A DNA stretch of 64,000 nt from Dendrocalamus latiflorus (lineage: Eukaryota; Streptophyta; Magnoliopsida; Poales; Poaceae): assembly GCA_017311315.1 (NCBI GenBank), contig CM029640.1, forward strand, positions 13,715,740 through 13,779,739, written 5' to 3'. Under the pieces are notes generated by a model, which was not told the DNA's origin, did not search any database, and saw only the letters and a list, made by a program, of their open reading frames with translations. Positions 11,450 to 22,470 of the stretch are shown piece by piece. How positions within the stretch are numbered: position 1 is the first letter of the stretch; every line of letters begins with the position of its first letter. The translations under genes and the position numbers were made by a program.

Positions 11450-11975
11450 ATCACAGACGGTTCGTTGTTAAAAACCGTCTGTGATACAATATCATAGACG
11501 GTTTCACAGAGTGTCGTCTGTGGTGTGAATGATATCACAGACGGCCTTTACTACTGACTGTCTGTGATATACACAATATCACAGACGGTTAGTAATAAAA
11601 ACCGTCTGTGATATTGTGTATATCACAGACGGTCTTGATTACTAACCGTCTGTGATAGACGAGTATCATAGACGGTTGTTTATAAAAAACCGTCTGTGAT
11701 AGTCTCGTATCACAGACGGTTTTTGATAAACAACCGTCTGTGATACTCGTCTATCACAGACGGTTAGTAATTAAGACCGTCTGTAATGTGAGTTATCACA
11801 GACGGCTCGGGAACCGTCTGTGATAACCACCAACTATCACTGACACCTAAACACTGACGGTTCAGGAACCGTCTGTGATGACGATTCCGAACCGTCTGTG
11901 ATAGGGCTGTCTGTAGCAGTGTCATCACAGACGGTTTGAAAGCCGTCTGTGATGCAAATATCACAAACGGTTTTT
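11450..11975. repeat. Right subterminal repeat array of the CACTA element
   Basis: About two dozen copies of CACAGACGGTT occur in both orientations, arranged as nested hairpins. The largest is an imperfect palindrome at about 11621-11790. Such arrays bind the TnpA-type protein in En/Spm elements. Two to three copies continue past the apparent terminus at 11921, to about 11975. Confidence 0.85.
11893..11921 (-). repeat. Right terminal inverted repeat of the CACTA element
   Basis: Read on the minus strand, the end is CACTGCTACAGACAGCCCTA followed by the subterminal motif. This is a CACTA-class terminus. Its left partner is missing. Confidence 0.65.
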
Positions 11976-12166
11976 AGCATCATGCATTCTATCCGCATTC
12001 TGTCCATTTCTCTTAAGTTTACCCAAAAATAACAATGTTTGATTGTAACTTGTAAGGTGTTAAAAATATGTATAATTATGGTTTCACAGTCTACTTAGGA
12101 TATTTACCTTTTCTAATGAACTTATGATATATACATTAGCCTGCTGTAGCAACTGCACTACACATA

Positions 12167-12379
12167 GGGGCTGTTTGGTTGCCTATATGCACTTGGCCTG
12201 TATCAGCTCATGCAAGGAGCGTGTGTTTGGTTGCCTGGTTGGCTCTCGGAGCTAGGTCCATCACGTGCAAATTTTCACCCCGAGCCAGGCCCGAGGGAAA
12301 CGAGCAGAGGGAGCTTCGCTCCTCAGCCTGGCCCAACGGATGCAAGGAGCGGTGCGGAGGCAGGCAACCAAACAGCCCC
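12167..12379. mobile_element. MITE with 18-bp TIR and ATA target duplication
   Basis: The terminal repeats GGGGCTGTTTGGTTGCCT (12167-12184) and their complement (12362-12379) are perfect. They are flanked by ATA at 12164-12166 and 12380-12382. The 213-bp element has no coding capacity. The 3-bp duplication suits PIF/Harbinger- or CACTA-driven MITEs. Confidence 0.8.
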
Positions 12380-12811
12380 ATAGTTCCCTAGTTGCCTGCT
12401 TATATCTTTTGTCTCATTCCTAGGTTCAGGGCAGTGTGAGATTTGAGGCACCACAATGTTTAGTTTGTGTAGATTAGTGTCAGATGAAAAATTAAAGATC
12501 CTTGTATGCAACTTCTGTAGTTCTTTTTTGTAATCTCTAGGTCTCTTGATTTGAATCTATCGAATTATCTATCATTCAGATATTACAGTGTCTTTTTTGT
12601 AAGTACAAATTGTTTTGACCTGTAGATGGTTCTTTGTATGTCTGTTTACTAGATTCTTTTGTTCTGATTAAACATCAAGTTTAAAAACCTGGAGGTGAAA
12701 ATAAACACCACATTTCGTTTTCTAAATCTACCAAACTATTAATATATTTTCATATTTACCTCCAGACATTTGAATACATATTGCTATGTACACTAGTACA
12801 TTCATCTTCTT

Positions 12812-13532
12812 TTTTTAGATAATGGATTAAAATCCGGCCTCTACATCCAACTTGGATGTACACAGCCAACACGAAACAAGAGTACATAGACTCAGCACCT
12901 TACAAAAGGCTCAAAACACAAAACGAAGTTTATGAGCACCAAGACTCAACAATTAAAAGACGGGGCCTTTTAACCCTAGAGACATGCCAGACTAAACATT
13001 CAAACTTCTTCTTCCATTCCACCCAAACTTTGCAAAAACGTCTAGTACTCTACTCTCCAAAATCTTGCAACCTTCTTGCACATAGATGCCATCCTCCTCC
13101 AATGACCATTGGCGCGCCCAGTTCGCCCCTTTGAAGATCACCTGCAAAAAGGAATTAACTTTGGAGCCATTGAAGACAACATCATTTCTACAAAGCCATA
13201 CCGCCCAACACAACGCCGCTATGCCGACAAAAAATGGTACTTCATCTTAGAATGAAAACCAAAAAGCCAGCTACCAAAAAGTTTAGCAATACTCGTAGGC
13301 GGTTGAATCCCGAAGGCTGAAAAAACAGCCAACCAAATGTATCTAACAAAGTGACAATCCAAGAATAGATGTTGTATAGTTTCATTAGAATTACAAAAGC
13401 AACACTTAGTGCTGCCCTTCCATCTCCTCTTTGCCAAATTGTCCTTAGTTAGAATAACACCTGTCTTCAGATACCATAGGAAAATTTTTATTTTCAAAGG
13501 AACTTTCAATTTCCAAATAAAAGAGCTCCTAC
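12812..13532 (-). mobile_element. 5'-truncated L1-like LINE insertion with 17-bp TSD
   Basis: The direct repeat AGTACATTCATCTTCTT is present at 12795-12811 and 13533-13549. Between them lies the last 0.7 kb of a LINE on the minus strand, ending in a short poly(A) (poly-T on the plus strand at 12810-12816). The coding part is the ORF2 C-terminus with the zinc-binding RVT-associated domain (KIKIFLWYLK, CCFCNSNETIQHLFLDCH). It is read in two frames, 13219-13539 and 12992-13213, because of a 1-nt indel. This is a classic target-primed insertion aborted early. It belongs to the same family as the copy at 48.5-53.9 kb. Confidence 0.92.
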
Positions 13533-13549
13533 AGTACATTCATCTTCTT

Positions 13550-14640
13550 ATCCTCCAATCTTGCTAAATTTTCTCCATACTCTCTGAGACAATGGCAATT
13601 TTAAATCCAAACTTAATTGACAATGCAAGTTAAAAGATTACTCGGTTTCTCAATTTTTACATTTGGGCGATACCCACAAATTGATCGAGAAGCAAGAATG
13701 CCATGAACAATTGATGGAATGGACCGAGAGGCAAAGAATCTTGTGAGAGTAGATATAAATAGTGTATTTCTCATTTGTACTATGATTATTATTCTCCATA
13801 TTGGTATACATTGCAAATTTGGTTGTATATGTTATGGAATGATGGGAATAGTTTAAGGTTGTTAAAGGGAAAATTACCAAAACCCCTCTAGAAGTGTCTG
13901 ACAACTCAAAACACCCCATAAGTACCGTCATCTTTCCAGTCTTCCCTAACAAAAAAGGTTGATGAGGCTCAAAAAAAGGTTGATGTGGCTCCTTTTATAC
14001 TTACTGTGCTAACAAGAGTCCAGCATGGCTTCTCTCTTACCGCCCATTGGGTTAGCACCGGCCACGACTATTGCTTGCTGGGATCACTGGTGAGAGACGA
14101 CATGCCTCACGCTCGGGAGCTAGCTCCACCGTCGTCTTTTGAGACATAGGATTATAGGAATAGGGGAGAAGGGCTGCGGTGAGTGAGAGGTCAAGGGGAG
14201 GAGGACAACGGCGCTGGTATCGGCGGAGCCATTATTGGTGATGTTGGCACCACTGCCGATGTGGTAGATCAGCAAACATAGGGCTAGTTCGACATTTTCC
14301 TTCTGGTCAAATAGGGAATGTAACGGTAGGGGAGGGGGTATTTTGACCTGTCACATACTTCTAGGGGGCATTTGCTAAAAAATGAGATAGTGGGGAAAAT
14401 CAAACTCAGAGTAACCTTCAAAGGTTTTTTTTTTTTTGCAATTTCGATCCCTTTATTAAATTATATTGTTGACTGGAGTTCAGATGGAGAGTTCTTACGG
14501 ATAGATATTTAACATAAAGTAAATCATTACATGTGATACAGGGGTCCGACCTTCACGACGTAGGATCAAAGATTACTTTGGATCATTAAAAAAAATTATG
14601 GTTATGGTTCAGTTGACCTCAACTTAGACTACTCAAATCT
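13550..14640. other. Non-coding stretch with a possible Mutator-like inverted pair
   Basis: No protein is recognised. The arms at about 13875-13917 (CTCTAGAAGTGTCTGACAAC) and about 14337-14376 (complement of CCCTAGAAGTATGTGACAGG) are inverted copies. Both are flanked by GGGAAAAT, so a short decayed Mutator-like element of about 0.5 kb is plausible. A poly-T tract lies near 14425-14440. Confidence 0.4.
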
Positions 14641-14646
14641 GGACTC

Positions 14647-15375
14647 TTATTGCAATTTTTGGTCCAACTAGATCTCCCCTGCGAGATGATTTTGTTCAGT
14701 TGTTATACAACTTGCATATTCCTGATGGAGACCACTGGCTTCTTTTGGGCGATTTTAACTTCTTTCGCTCTCCAGAAAATCGTAACAAACCGGGTGGCAA
14801 CTTCAATGATATCGTCATTTTCAATGAGATTATTAGTTTTTTGGGTCTCTTGGAGCTCCCTCTAAGGGCATCTCCAATGGTTATAGCTAACAACTAACTA
14901 TAAGACTTCCATATCATCTATATAGTACACATTAAAGTTAGCATTCTAAAGAACTATCTATAAGGATAGCTATTTGATGCTTACATACACACACAGAATT
15001 TATGGAGGCTGCCTCGTTTGGCGCTATAGACTATCTCTAGAGCTGTAGAGAGCTGCATTCTCTTTCTTCATTTAATATCTTCCAATTAGATTGGTCCATG
15101 TCTCCTTTACACAATTGGAGATAGTCTCCTTTACTTCACAATTAGATTGGTTCTTCACTTCCTCTCATTGGATCTCTCAATATCCTAATACAGTGGTGCA
15201 AGCTCTCCCTTAGATTGCTTCAGACCATGTCCCTTGTGTGGTTTCTATTTGCACTGGTACCCTAAAGAGGAAATCTTTCGTTTTGAAAACTTTTGGATTA
15301 ATCATCCTGGGTTTTATGACATTGTTAATTTTGCTTGGACTTTCCTTTGCATACCACTGACATGGCGGTTCTCAT
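14647..15375 (+). pseudogene. LINE endonuclease-domain fragment, interrupted
   Basis: The frame at 14647-14867 reads as the apurinic-type endonuclease of a plant LINE, with the hallmark LLLGDFNFFRSPENRN followed by a LELPL stretch. Recognisable endonuclease C-terminal and linker coding (ASDHVPC-like, then EEIFRFENFWINHPGFYDIV) resumes at about 15190-15375. About 310 bp of unrelated AT-rich DNA starting AGGGCATCTCCAA separates the two parts and looks like an inserted MITE or filler. No RT remains, because the LTR element at 15.4 kb starts there. Confidence 0.7.
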
Positions 15376-15404
15376 TTCCAAGAAGGCGGTTCTCATTTTG
15401 GGCC

Positions 15405-15655
15405 CTCCAGAAGTCCGATTTCATCGCGGGAAGATCCTACGCTTTCACGGTAATACGTACATTTGTACAGAGCAGTCCCAGAAGTCCAGATTTGTTATTT
15501 ATACACCTTGATCACATCGACCTACGAAAAACCACAAAAAGTAAAATAATCCAATTCAAGCAATTAATTATAGGAAAGTGTGAAGATGATGATAAATGGT
15601 CCCAAAATGCGAAAAATATATGGGTAAAATAATAAGCAAATATATGTACAAATGA
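15405..15655 (-). repeat. Truncated left (3') LTR
   Basis: It matches 24245-24492 over about 240 bp and ends in CA at about 15650, consistent with the TG start of an LTR on the minus strand. The other end is lost against LINE-derived sequence. Confidence 0.6.
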
Positions 15656-17395
15656 CACATGTTATACCCCCCAAGCTTTAAACATTTACTTGCCCTCAAG
15701 TAAATGGCATGATATCATCGAACTCGGATAACAAGTAATCATGAGGTAAAAGACTAGTTAAGTGCATATAATAAGTCAAGAGACATACAACAATGTAAAA
15801 TCCACTACATTCAATGATTATCTAACTTGAATTTTGAGAACCATCCATGATGAGAATGAAACATTCAAGCAAAGATACCAAAGTGATAACTACAATATTT
15901 GACCACATCAAGTTACACACACGTGTCGAAATACACTCAAGTGATCACATGAATCTAACTAAAATTGTAAGGCATCAAAACTAGGTGTAGCATCAAGAAT
16001 GAGCATATCAAATGGTCATGCTAAGGCATTTGTTATTCGAGACAAAGAGACTAATACTTGCATGATATTTATGAAAAAGTCCACACTTGAGCCATGATAC
16101 CTAATTTTTGTTGATTTTTAGCAAATTTGGAATACACCATAGGCACTTGTGCCACTTATTCACACCCTTGGGCAAACTTTACTGCTTATTCACACTCACT
16201 TCACTTGGGCAAAACTTTACCATTTATTCAACACATTTCCGAACCAATGTGACAAAGTCACTTATTCCACACACTCACATATTGCATCACAATTTTTCTT
16301 TTCTCTTTTTTTAGTTTTAATTAAGCATCTATAACCGATTTTCATTAATGCTAAGTAACACGTGTCCCGAGACATAGATACCTAGATAAATCAACCAAGT
16401 CATCGGCTCAAGATAGGACTACACCTTTCACAAATTTTCCATTCAAGTAAAGTATCAGTATCTAAAATAATATAGTATGCCAAAACATGAATCTAAGATA
16501 TAATCATTCAAGAGGCGATGACTAGAACCAATTCACTCCGCAAATGGTTAAAACACATGTGTAACTCACAATGAATCAAATGCTATAGGATCACAAGATT
16601 TCTAAGTATATCAAGGATAATAAACAAAGCTCAAGCTCTACAATATGATACCAAGTGAGTTAGGACATAAAAAGAACTAGTAACAATATAGCTCAATTAG
16701 AAAAATATCTGCATGAGCTTTCTAGATTAACCACGACATGGGCTCACATGGCTAAGATACACAATAAGCATAGCATGAGAGCAAATAGTAAAGGTCATAT
16801 ATCATCACATAAACATAATATAAAGCATAAGAATGACCATATATCATCAAGTACACAACAATAAGCTCAAATTCTCACAAATATGATACAATCATGCTAG
16901 ACTGTCATCCATATACATACAAGTCCTCTCCCAAGCTTAGTTGAGCAATGAATCAAGAATGTGCTTGAAAGGTTAAGAAATAGCTCACTGGGCATATATG
17001 TAGTGCAAGTAGATGAATCAACCCGTGGCTTCTCACATGTATAAGGATGAAGATCTAGCATGGTACCTGAAATAAAACAAGAAAAGAGGAGAAACCAACA
17101 AAAACTAATAAAAGCTAAGGAAATAAAAAGATGAAGATAAAGAGATGCTCGTATAGGTGTAGTTGGAGGAGGGCAAAGGACGGGACATGGAAAAAGCACA
17201 TGTTTGCCCTCCTCATGAAGCAACATACCTCAAAACTCCACCTAGATCCCAAGGAATATCAACTCGAGCCAAGTCCACTCGTAGTCGATGGTACACAAGC
17301 GTAAAACTGCAAACAAACTCAAAGACATGGCAAGTATATGTGATAGGATCAACACCCTCTAAGTCATCAATTGAACATCCAATAACATAGGTATA
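15656..17395 (-). other. Non-coding internal part of the LTR element
   Basis: AT-rich sequence starting TTATACCCCCCAAGC. No open frame resembling a known protein is present. Stretches of this kind are common between pol remnants and the 3' LTR of large non-autonomous grass elements. Confidence 0.4.
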
Positions 17396-17971
17396 TTAAT
17401 AAGACACATCATGAGGACTATAAGTGAGATGAGCACAATCAGTAATAGAGTATGTCTCGTCAGGGCCAAGGAAATCAAACCTGAGATGGTCGGGGAGGAG
17501 TTTCAATACTACCTGAAGTGAAGGTGAAGCAGAATATACGATAGTAGAAACTTCCAGAGAAGCAATGTCGACTAAGGAAGTAGCCGGTAGTGGATCAATA
17601 GGAATGTGCTCCTTCTTGACATCGGAAGCAACCCCCTCATCATCAAGAAGAATGATCCGAGTCAATAGGTGAAGGATCCAACTGAGGTGCATCTAAGTGA
17701 ATCTAAAGGGTCTCCAGCAACAGGCCCTCGCTAGCAAGATCAGTTGTAGGACTGATAAGCTGACTCTCATCTCTATCAAGAACTATCTTTATGGTGCTAA
17801 AGGAAGGATGTGAAGTGGTAAAACTATCCACACGAGTAGACATGGTGCTCATAATTGCCTCAATCTCATCCTGGATCGCCATCGCATGATCACAACAAGG
17901 AGGCACAGCCATGAATTCCTTGCTTAATTCATCAAATCTGGCAGACTGGTCTTCATGTGAAGGAGGTGGCT

Positions 17972-20900
17972 TGTAACATCCAAAAAATTTGCTTTCTAAA
18001 AAATTTAAATTCAAATTAATTATTTTAAAGTATTTGAGTTTTATTTGGATTTAATTGGCTTTTATTTGATTTTCTGGATTTTAAAACCTATTTTTAGAAA
18101 ATTAAAAAGTATTTTAAAGTATGAAAATTAAATACCAACATTAGTTGGAAATAATTTTATTAAGTCCAAAATATCTCCAGGAACTTCTGTGTATTTTTGT
18201 GGAATTTTTGGAGTTTATTTCATATTTTTCTGAGCTTAAATGAATTTCCTTTGCTTTTCTGAAAATCTGAAATTAGAAAATAAAAATTAAAATTCCAACC
18301 CTCCCCCTCCGGCCGCCACTTGGACGGCCAGGATCGGCCCACGTCGCCCGGCCGATCCCGCCTCTCCCCTTCCCCCGCTCGCCACGTGGACGGCCAGATG
18401 CCGCCCACGTCACCCGCTTCCATCCTCCTCCTCCGCTTGACACGCGTACGGCCCAGATGGCCCGATTGCCCGCGCGCGGGCCCATCCACCCGTCCGCCCC
18501 CTCTCCCCGCTTGGCCATCCGATCAGCGCCTCCCTGCGTGGCGCCATCGGACCTGTCCGCTCCTTCCCCCTCTCAGCCCCGCTGACAGGCCGGGCCCGCC
18601 TGTCGGGCCCTTCCCCTACCTCCGGCTGTGCCCCCTTCTCTCTCCTCCCGTGCCTCGCCGATGCCTCCCTCGGCCTCCCCGTGCCGAGCGCAGCTCCCCC
18701 GCCATTCCCGCACCCTTTCCTTCTTCTTCCTCTCCCGATCCCCATCCTTCTACGGCCGCATTTTCCTTTCTTTCCCCTCCGCAAACGCCGCCGCCCGTAA
18801 TCAATGGCGAGCAATCCTCGCCGATTGCCCCCTCTCTGGCCCCTATAAATTCCGCCCCGAGCGCCACCTCTCCTCGCTCCACTTCCCCCTTCGCTCCCCG
18901 TTCCTCCTCCGCCACCCGAGAGCGCTCGCGCCGTGCATCCTCTTCCCTAGCGCCGGCGAAGGCAACGGCGAGCAATTGCCGCCGCCTTGCTCCTCCTCGC
19001 GCCCCGTCGACGCCCCGTCCAGCTTCCTCGCCTCGCCGCGAAGCCCGTGCGCCCCTCGGCCGTGGCCTAGCCCCGCCAGAGCCCCGCCGCCGCCTAGACC
19101 CGAGTGCCGCCGCCGCTCCTCTTCGTCGCCGGCCGCCTCCGGTCGCCCACGGTGAGCCCACGTAGTTCCCCCGAAACCCCCATGCGCTCCTCTCCCCATT
19201 GCCGCCCTCGCCGTCGGACGCCGCCCGCCGGAGCGCCGGCGAGCACGCCGCCCCTGAGCACCTCCCTTCGCCGGCCGGCCACCTCAGCCCGCCCGTCCCA
19301 CGTGGCCATCCAGTGGCGCCACCTCAGCCACCCCTGTCCCGTCAGCGCCACGCCAGCGCCAGCCCTCCACCCCGCCACCTCAGCGCCTCCCTGTAGTCCG
19401 TGGACTCGGTCCACATGGACCGGGCCCGCTTGTCAGTGTCGGCCCACCCCAGGGCTGACGCAATAAATCCATATTTCCCGTTGGAAAATAAATCGACCCA
19501 AAAGAAATTCCCGGGGCTGACGTCATAATTCAGATTTTCCTTTAGGAAAATAAACCAAAAATTCATATTTTTCTTTTTCTCTGAATTTAAACTTCCCAGA
19601 GCCCGTTCTCCTTCATTTTAACTCCGTTGAGCCCATTCAAATTTCTAAATTCATCAAAAATTCCAAACTATCCATTTCTTCCATCCTTTCAAATACTTGA
19701 AATTTATTTGATATTTCAAAATTTAAATTTCAAATTCCAATGCCTAGTTTAATTTCAAAGCCTCAGTTCCATTCCAAATTTTCTGTGCACTTTCAAAATT
19801 TAAATTCAAATCTTGCAAAATCTCCATAAAATCCATTCTATTTTTCTTGGTCCAAATATTGTCTCAGTAATTTCTTTTCCCAACCGATCTTCCAGATATT
19901 CGTTCTCCCTCGTGTAAACCCCAAATCCGCTGAATCTTTCTCCTAAATTCGTATGAAATCATGAACTTCCTTCCAGTATATATGTTATATTTTTTTGTGA
20001 TTTGATTTGTATTTATTTGTTTTGTTTGCTTCATCTTTTCGCGCGTAGATTCCAACATTGTCGACGATCTCTTCCACAGCAAGAAGACCCCGAGAGAGCG
20101 CAAGAAGGCAAGTCTCCTTTGATCATCTTGAACCTATGATTTTGAAATATTTTAATTATTTTAAATTATGTGCACTGCTATTTACATAAAACATTAGTTC
20201 AAATCTTAAGGTATTAGTTAATCCAACTTTGTTATGCCCTCAATTGAAGTTGAATGCTATGTACCTTTGTAACCCTAGAATTTCCTTTGTCTCAATAATG
20301 AGAGTATTATAATTATTTGTGAATAATAGAATGGTAGTATAATGCTTAGTCACGCTATTTAATACCTTTGAAATCTTGAAAATGGGAAATTATGATTTGT
20401 TGTAATAACCTTGTGTTTATAAGTCTAGTGGTGATTGGAGTTGCCACTGATCCTTTAAAATAAAATAAAATAAAATAAAATGTGGAAATTGGTTTAGATT
20501 AGGGTGGATGGTTGGTTTGGGTTGGTGCGGCAAGCACGAGATCTTGTAAAGTGTATGTTCCACCCTAGTCAACTAAGGACCGACGCTTGTGTTTGTCCAG
20601 ACTGAGCACTACCGTACAACCCTAAGTCTATATGGGTACGACCTAGCTGATTAACTCATGATAGTCTAGTTTAGGTGCCACCAGTGGAAAGTGGGTGCCA
20701 GGGATTTACTGGTTATTCACAGTGAGGGACAGGGATTTACTGTACTCATATGGCGCAAGAGGGGGCTTCGAATTGGGCAGATTTAACCCTTCTGCGGTGA
20801 AACCTCAGCGGGTGGTGTCTATCTAGTCTAGAGTGAGGTAAAGGCTTTGTGATAATTTATCTGTGTCTCATGCCAAAGGAAGCATGGTGACTGTTAAGAT

Positions 20901-21701
20901 AATTTATCTCTTAGGGGTAAAGTTGTACAACCTCTGCAGAGTGTCAAACTATTCGAATAGCCGTGCCCATGGTCAAGGGCGGGCAAGGAATGCATTGACA
21001 TGGTAGATTTTTGGTTTTGGTTTTAAAATCAAAGTTTTGGTAATCCGAGAGTGGAGGGAACTCTCAGAAGGGTATCCTGGCAGTTGGACCCAGAGAGGGT
21101 GGATGTAACCCGCAGTTTTAAACTTTATTGGTTATGTAGTGTTGGTGGATGGAACCTTCACTATAAAGTTAATGATAGTTCTGTTAAAACATTTACTTTA
21201 TTAAATTGATGCCTTCGAAAATAGTTAGTAGTAATTGAAATTAAAACATTGCTTTGTGCAAAAGAACCATATAGCCTTCCTTTGTCAAGCCTTACATCTA
21301 TTGCATTTTTTCCAAGACTTGCGGAGTACTTTATGTACTCACATGCTGCACTCAAAAATAATATTCAGAGGAGTACGAAGCCCAAGAAGGAGACTACGAC
21401 TACTTCGCGGGTGGATTCGACGAAGGATTGCAGGAGTTCTAGGTCGCGCTTCCCCAGTCAATTGCCTGTGGTGTATTGATGGGTCTCCGCTGAATTTACC
21501 TTGCTTCCGCTGTGTTTTGATTGTGCGAGGTCTTGAAACCTCAAATGTAATAATGAGACCTGATGGTCAGTACTCGTTATAATTGTAATAATGCGTTGTT
21601 GGTTATGATTCATTTCTGTTTAACTGTGTGCACTAGCATTGATCTGGGACTAGTGCTGTATTACACAGAGGGTCCGGGTTTGGAAATCCGGGGTCCCGAC
21701 A
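17972..21701 (+). mobile_element. Solo LTR, 3.73 kb, gypsy-type, TSD TGGCT
   Basis: It starts TGTAACATCC and ends GGGGTCCCGACA. It is flanked by TGGCT at 17967-17971 and 21702-21706. This is one complete long LTR with no internal region left, the product of LTR-LTR recombination. The GC-rich middle (18300-19460) gives many overlapping Pro/Arg/Ser-rich open frames on both strands. These are base-composition artefacts of the LTR leader, not genes. An (AAAAT)n tract occurs at about 20455-20481. Confidence 0.93.
18844..18850 (+). promoter_or_regulatory. TATA-like box of the solo LTR
   Basis: TATAAAT follows a GC-rich stretch and precedes C/T-rich leader sequence, in the orientation of the LTR. 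This is a likely retrotransposon promoter, by sequence only. Confidence 0.45.
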
Positions 21702-22450
21702 TGGCTCATGAGACTGCACTAGGAACTCAGGCACAGGAGCTATAAACTGGCTAGGTGAAGGTATAGGTAAAGTGTAGGCACGAGGTGTCAGATCCAATGT
21801 GAAGTCATTACTCAATCTCCTCTCAAAATCTCCTAACATCCTAGACATCCTCTCCCCAAATATGGTCATCTGATCGAGCTCGGGAGTTGGAGCCTGATGC
21901 TGAGGTACAGGATAGTGATGATGTGCCCAATAAGAGTAATCTTGATCTCCATACCTAAAACCCTGCGATGATGTACTAGACAATGATGAGATATTAGGGT
22001 TGTCATTTCCATATGACAGACTCGAATGCTCAAGCCATCTAGGGTAATAAGTCTTAGGGTATGGCCTGCTTGGCTGAGCAAAGCTCATCCCGTAACACTC
22101 TGGAGTGGGAGAATAACTACACTAGCACTTAGCAAGTGAATGGCCTTGAAAACCACAAGTTTGGCAGAGTGGGTGCCTGATGAAGAGTATCATAATTGCT
22201 AGAGGTGCTCATAAATTCACGAGAATTAGAATAGTAAACCATAGCCTCAATAAATACCTATATCGTTCAACCTACGAGAAAGGACATGAAAAGACATGAG
22301 CAAAAGAAATAACTACGGAAAGGGTTAGGGGTTAGCGATATATCACAAATATGAACAATGACAATATGAAAGATAAGTTAGTACAACACAAGACAAGAAA
22401 AAGAAAAAACAACAACCTAGTCTGTAGCCTCACACGGTCACTCTAAGCTA

Positions 22451-22470
22451 ATCCCCAGCAACGGTGTCAA
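22451..22470 (-). other. Primer-binding-site-like sequence of the minus-strand LTR element
   Basis: The minus strand reads TTGACACCGTTGCTGGGGAT, close to the TGGCGCCGTTGCCGGGGA-type site seen just inside the 5' LTR of many grass gypsy elements. It marks the boundary of the right LTR. Confidence 0.5.

Larger units (their letters stand above)
3709..11921 (+). mobile_element. CACTA (En/Spm) DNA transposon, left end eroded
   Basis: The unit carries a Tnp2-family transposase (4062-7274), a second spliced gene ending in a Ulp1-like protease (8080-11165), and arrays of the subterminal motif CACAGACGGTT and its complement at the left (3709-3765), in the middle (7458-7718) and at the right (11450-11975). 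The right terminus is recognisable: read on the minus strand from 11921 it begins CACTGCTACAGACAGCCCTA, a CACTA-class end. No matching CACTGCTACAG is found on the left, where only three motif copies abut the copia RT. The left end is therefore deleted or the junction is a rearrangement. The copia sequence does not resume to the right, so this is not a clean insertion into copia. The 3-bp TSD cannot be verified. Confidence 0.85.
17396..22088 (-). pseudogene. gag/pol-like remnant split by a solo LTR
   Basis: On the minus strand, coding begins at 22088 (MSFAQPSRPYPKTYY) and runs to the 5-bp target site at 21702. It resumes past the inserted LTR at 17971 with PPPSHEDQSARFDELSKEF, ending at 17703. 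A second piece (17692-17396) carries LKLLPDHLRFDFLGPDETY, which resembles the conserved linker before RT in Athila-like gypsy polyproteins. The reading frame across the insertion is restored if the LTR and one target copy are ignored, so the host element was coding-like when hit. I cannot assign a function to the N-terminal part. Its Pro/Tyr-rich composition suits a gag-like protein. Confidence 0.55.

Noticed and set aside
11450..11975. Regular short repeats resembling a CRISPR array
   Set aside because: Repeats alternate in orientation, are irregularly spaced and belong to a CACTA end; the genome is eukaryotic.
18300..19470. Long Pro/Arg/Ser-rich open frames on both strands
   Set aside because: They overlap each other in all frames inside a GC-rich LTR leader with no domain; composition explains them.
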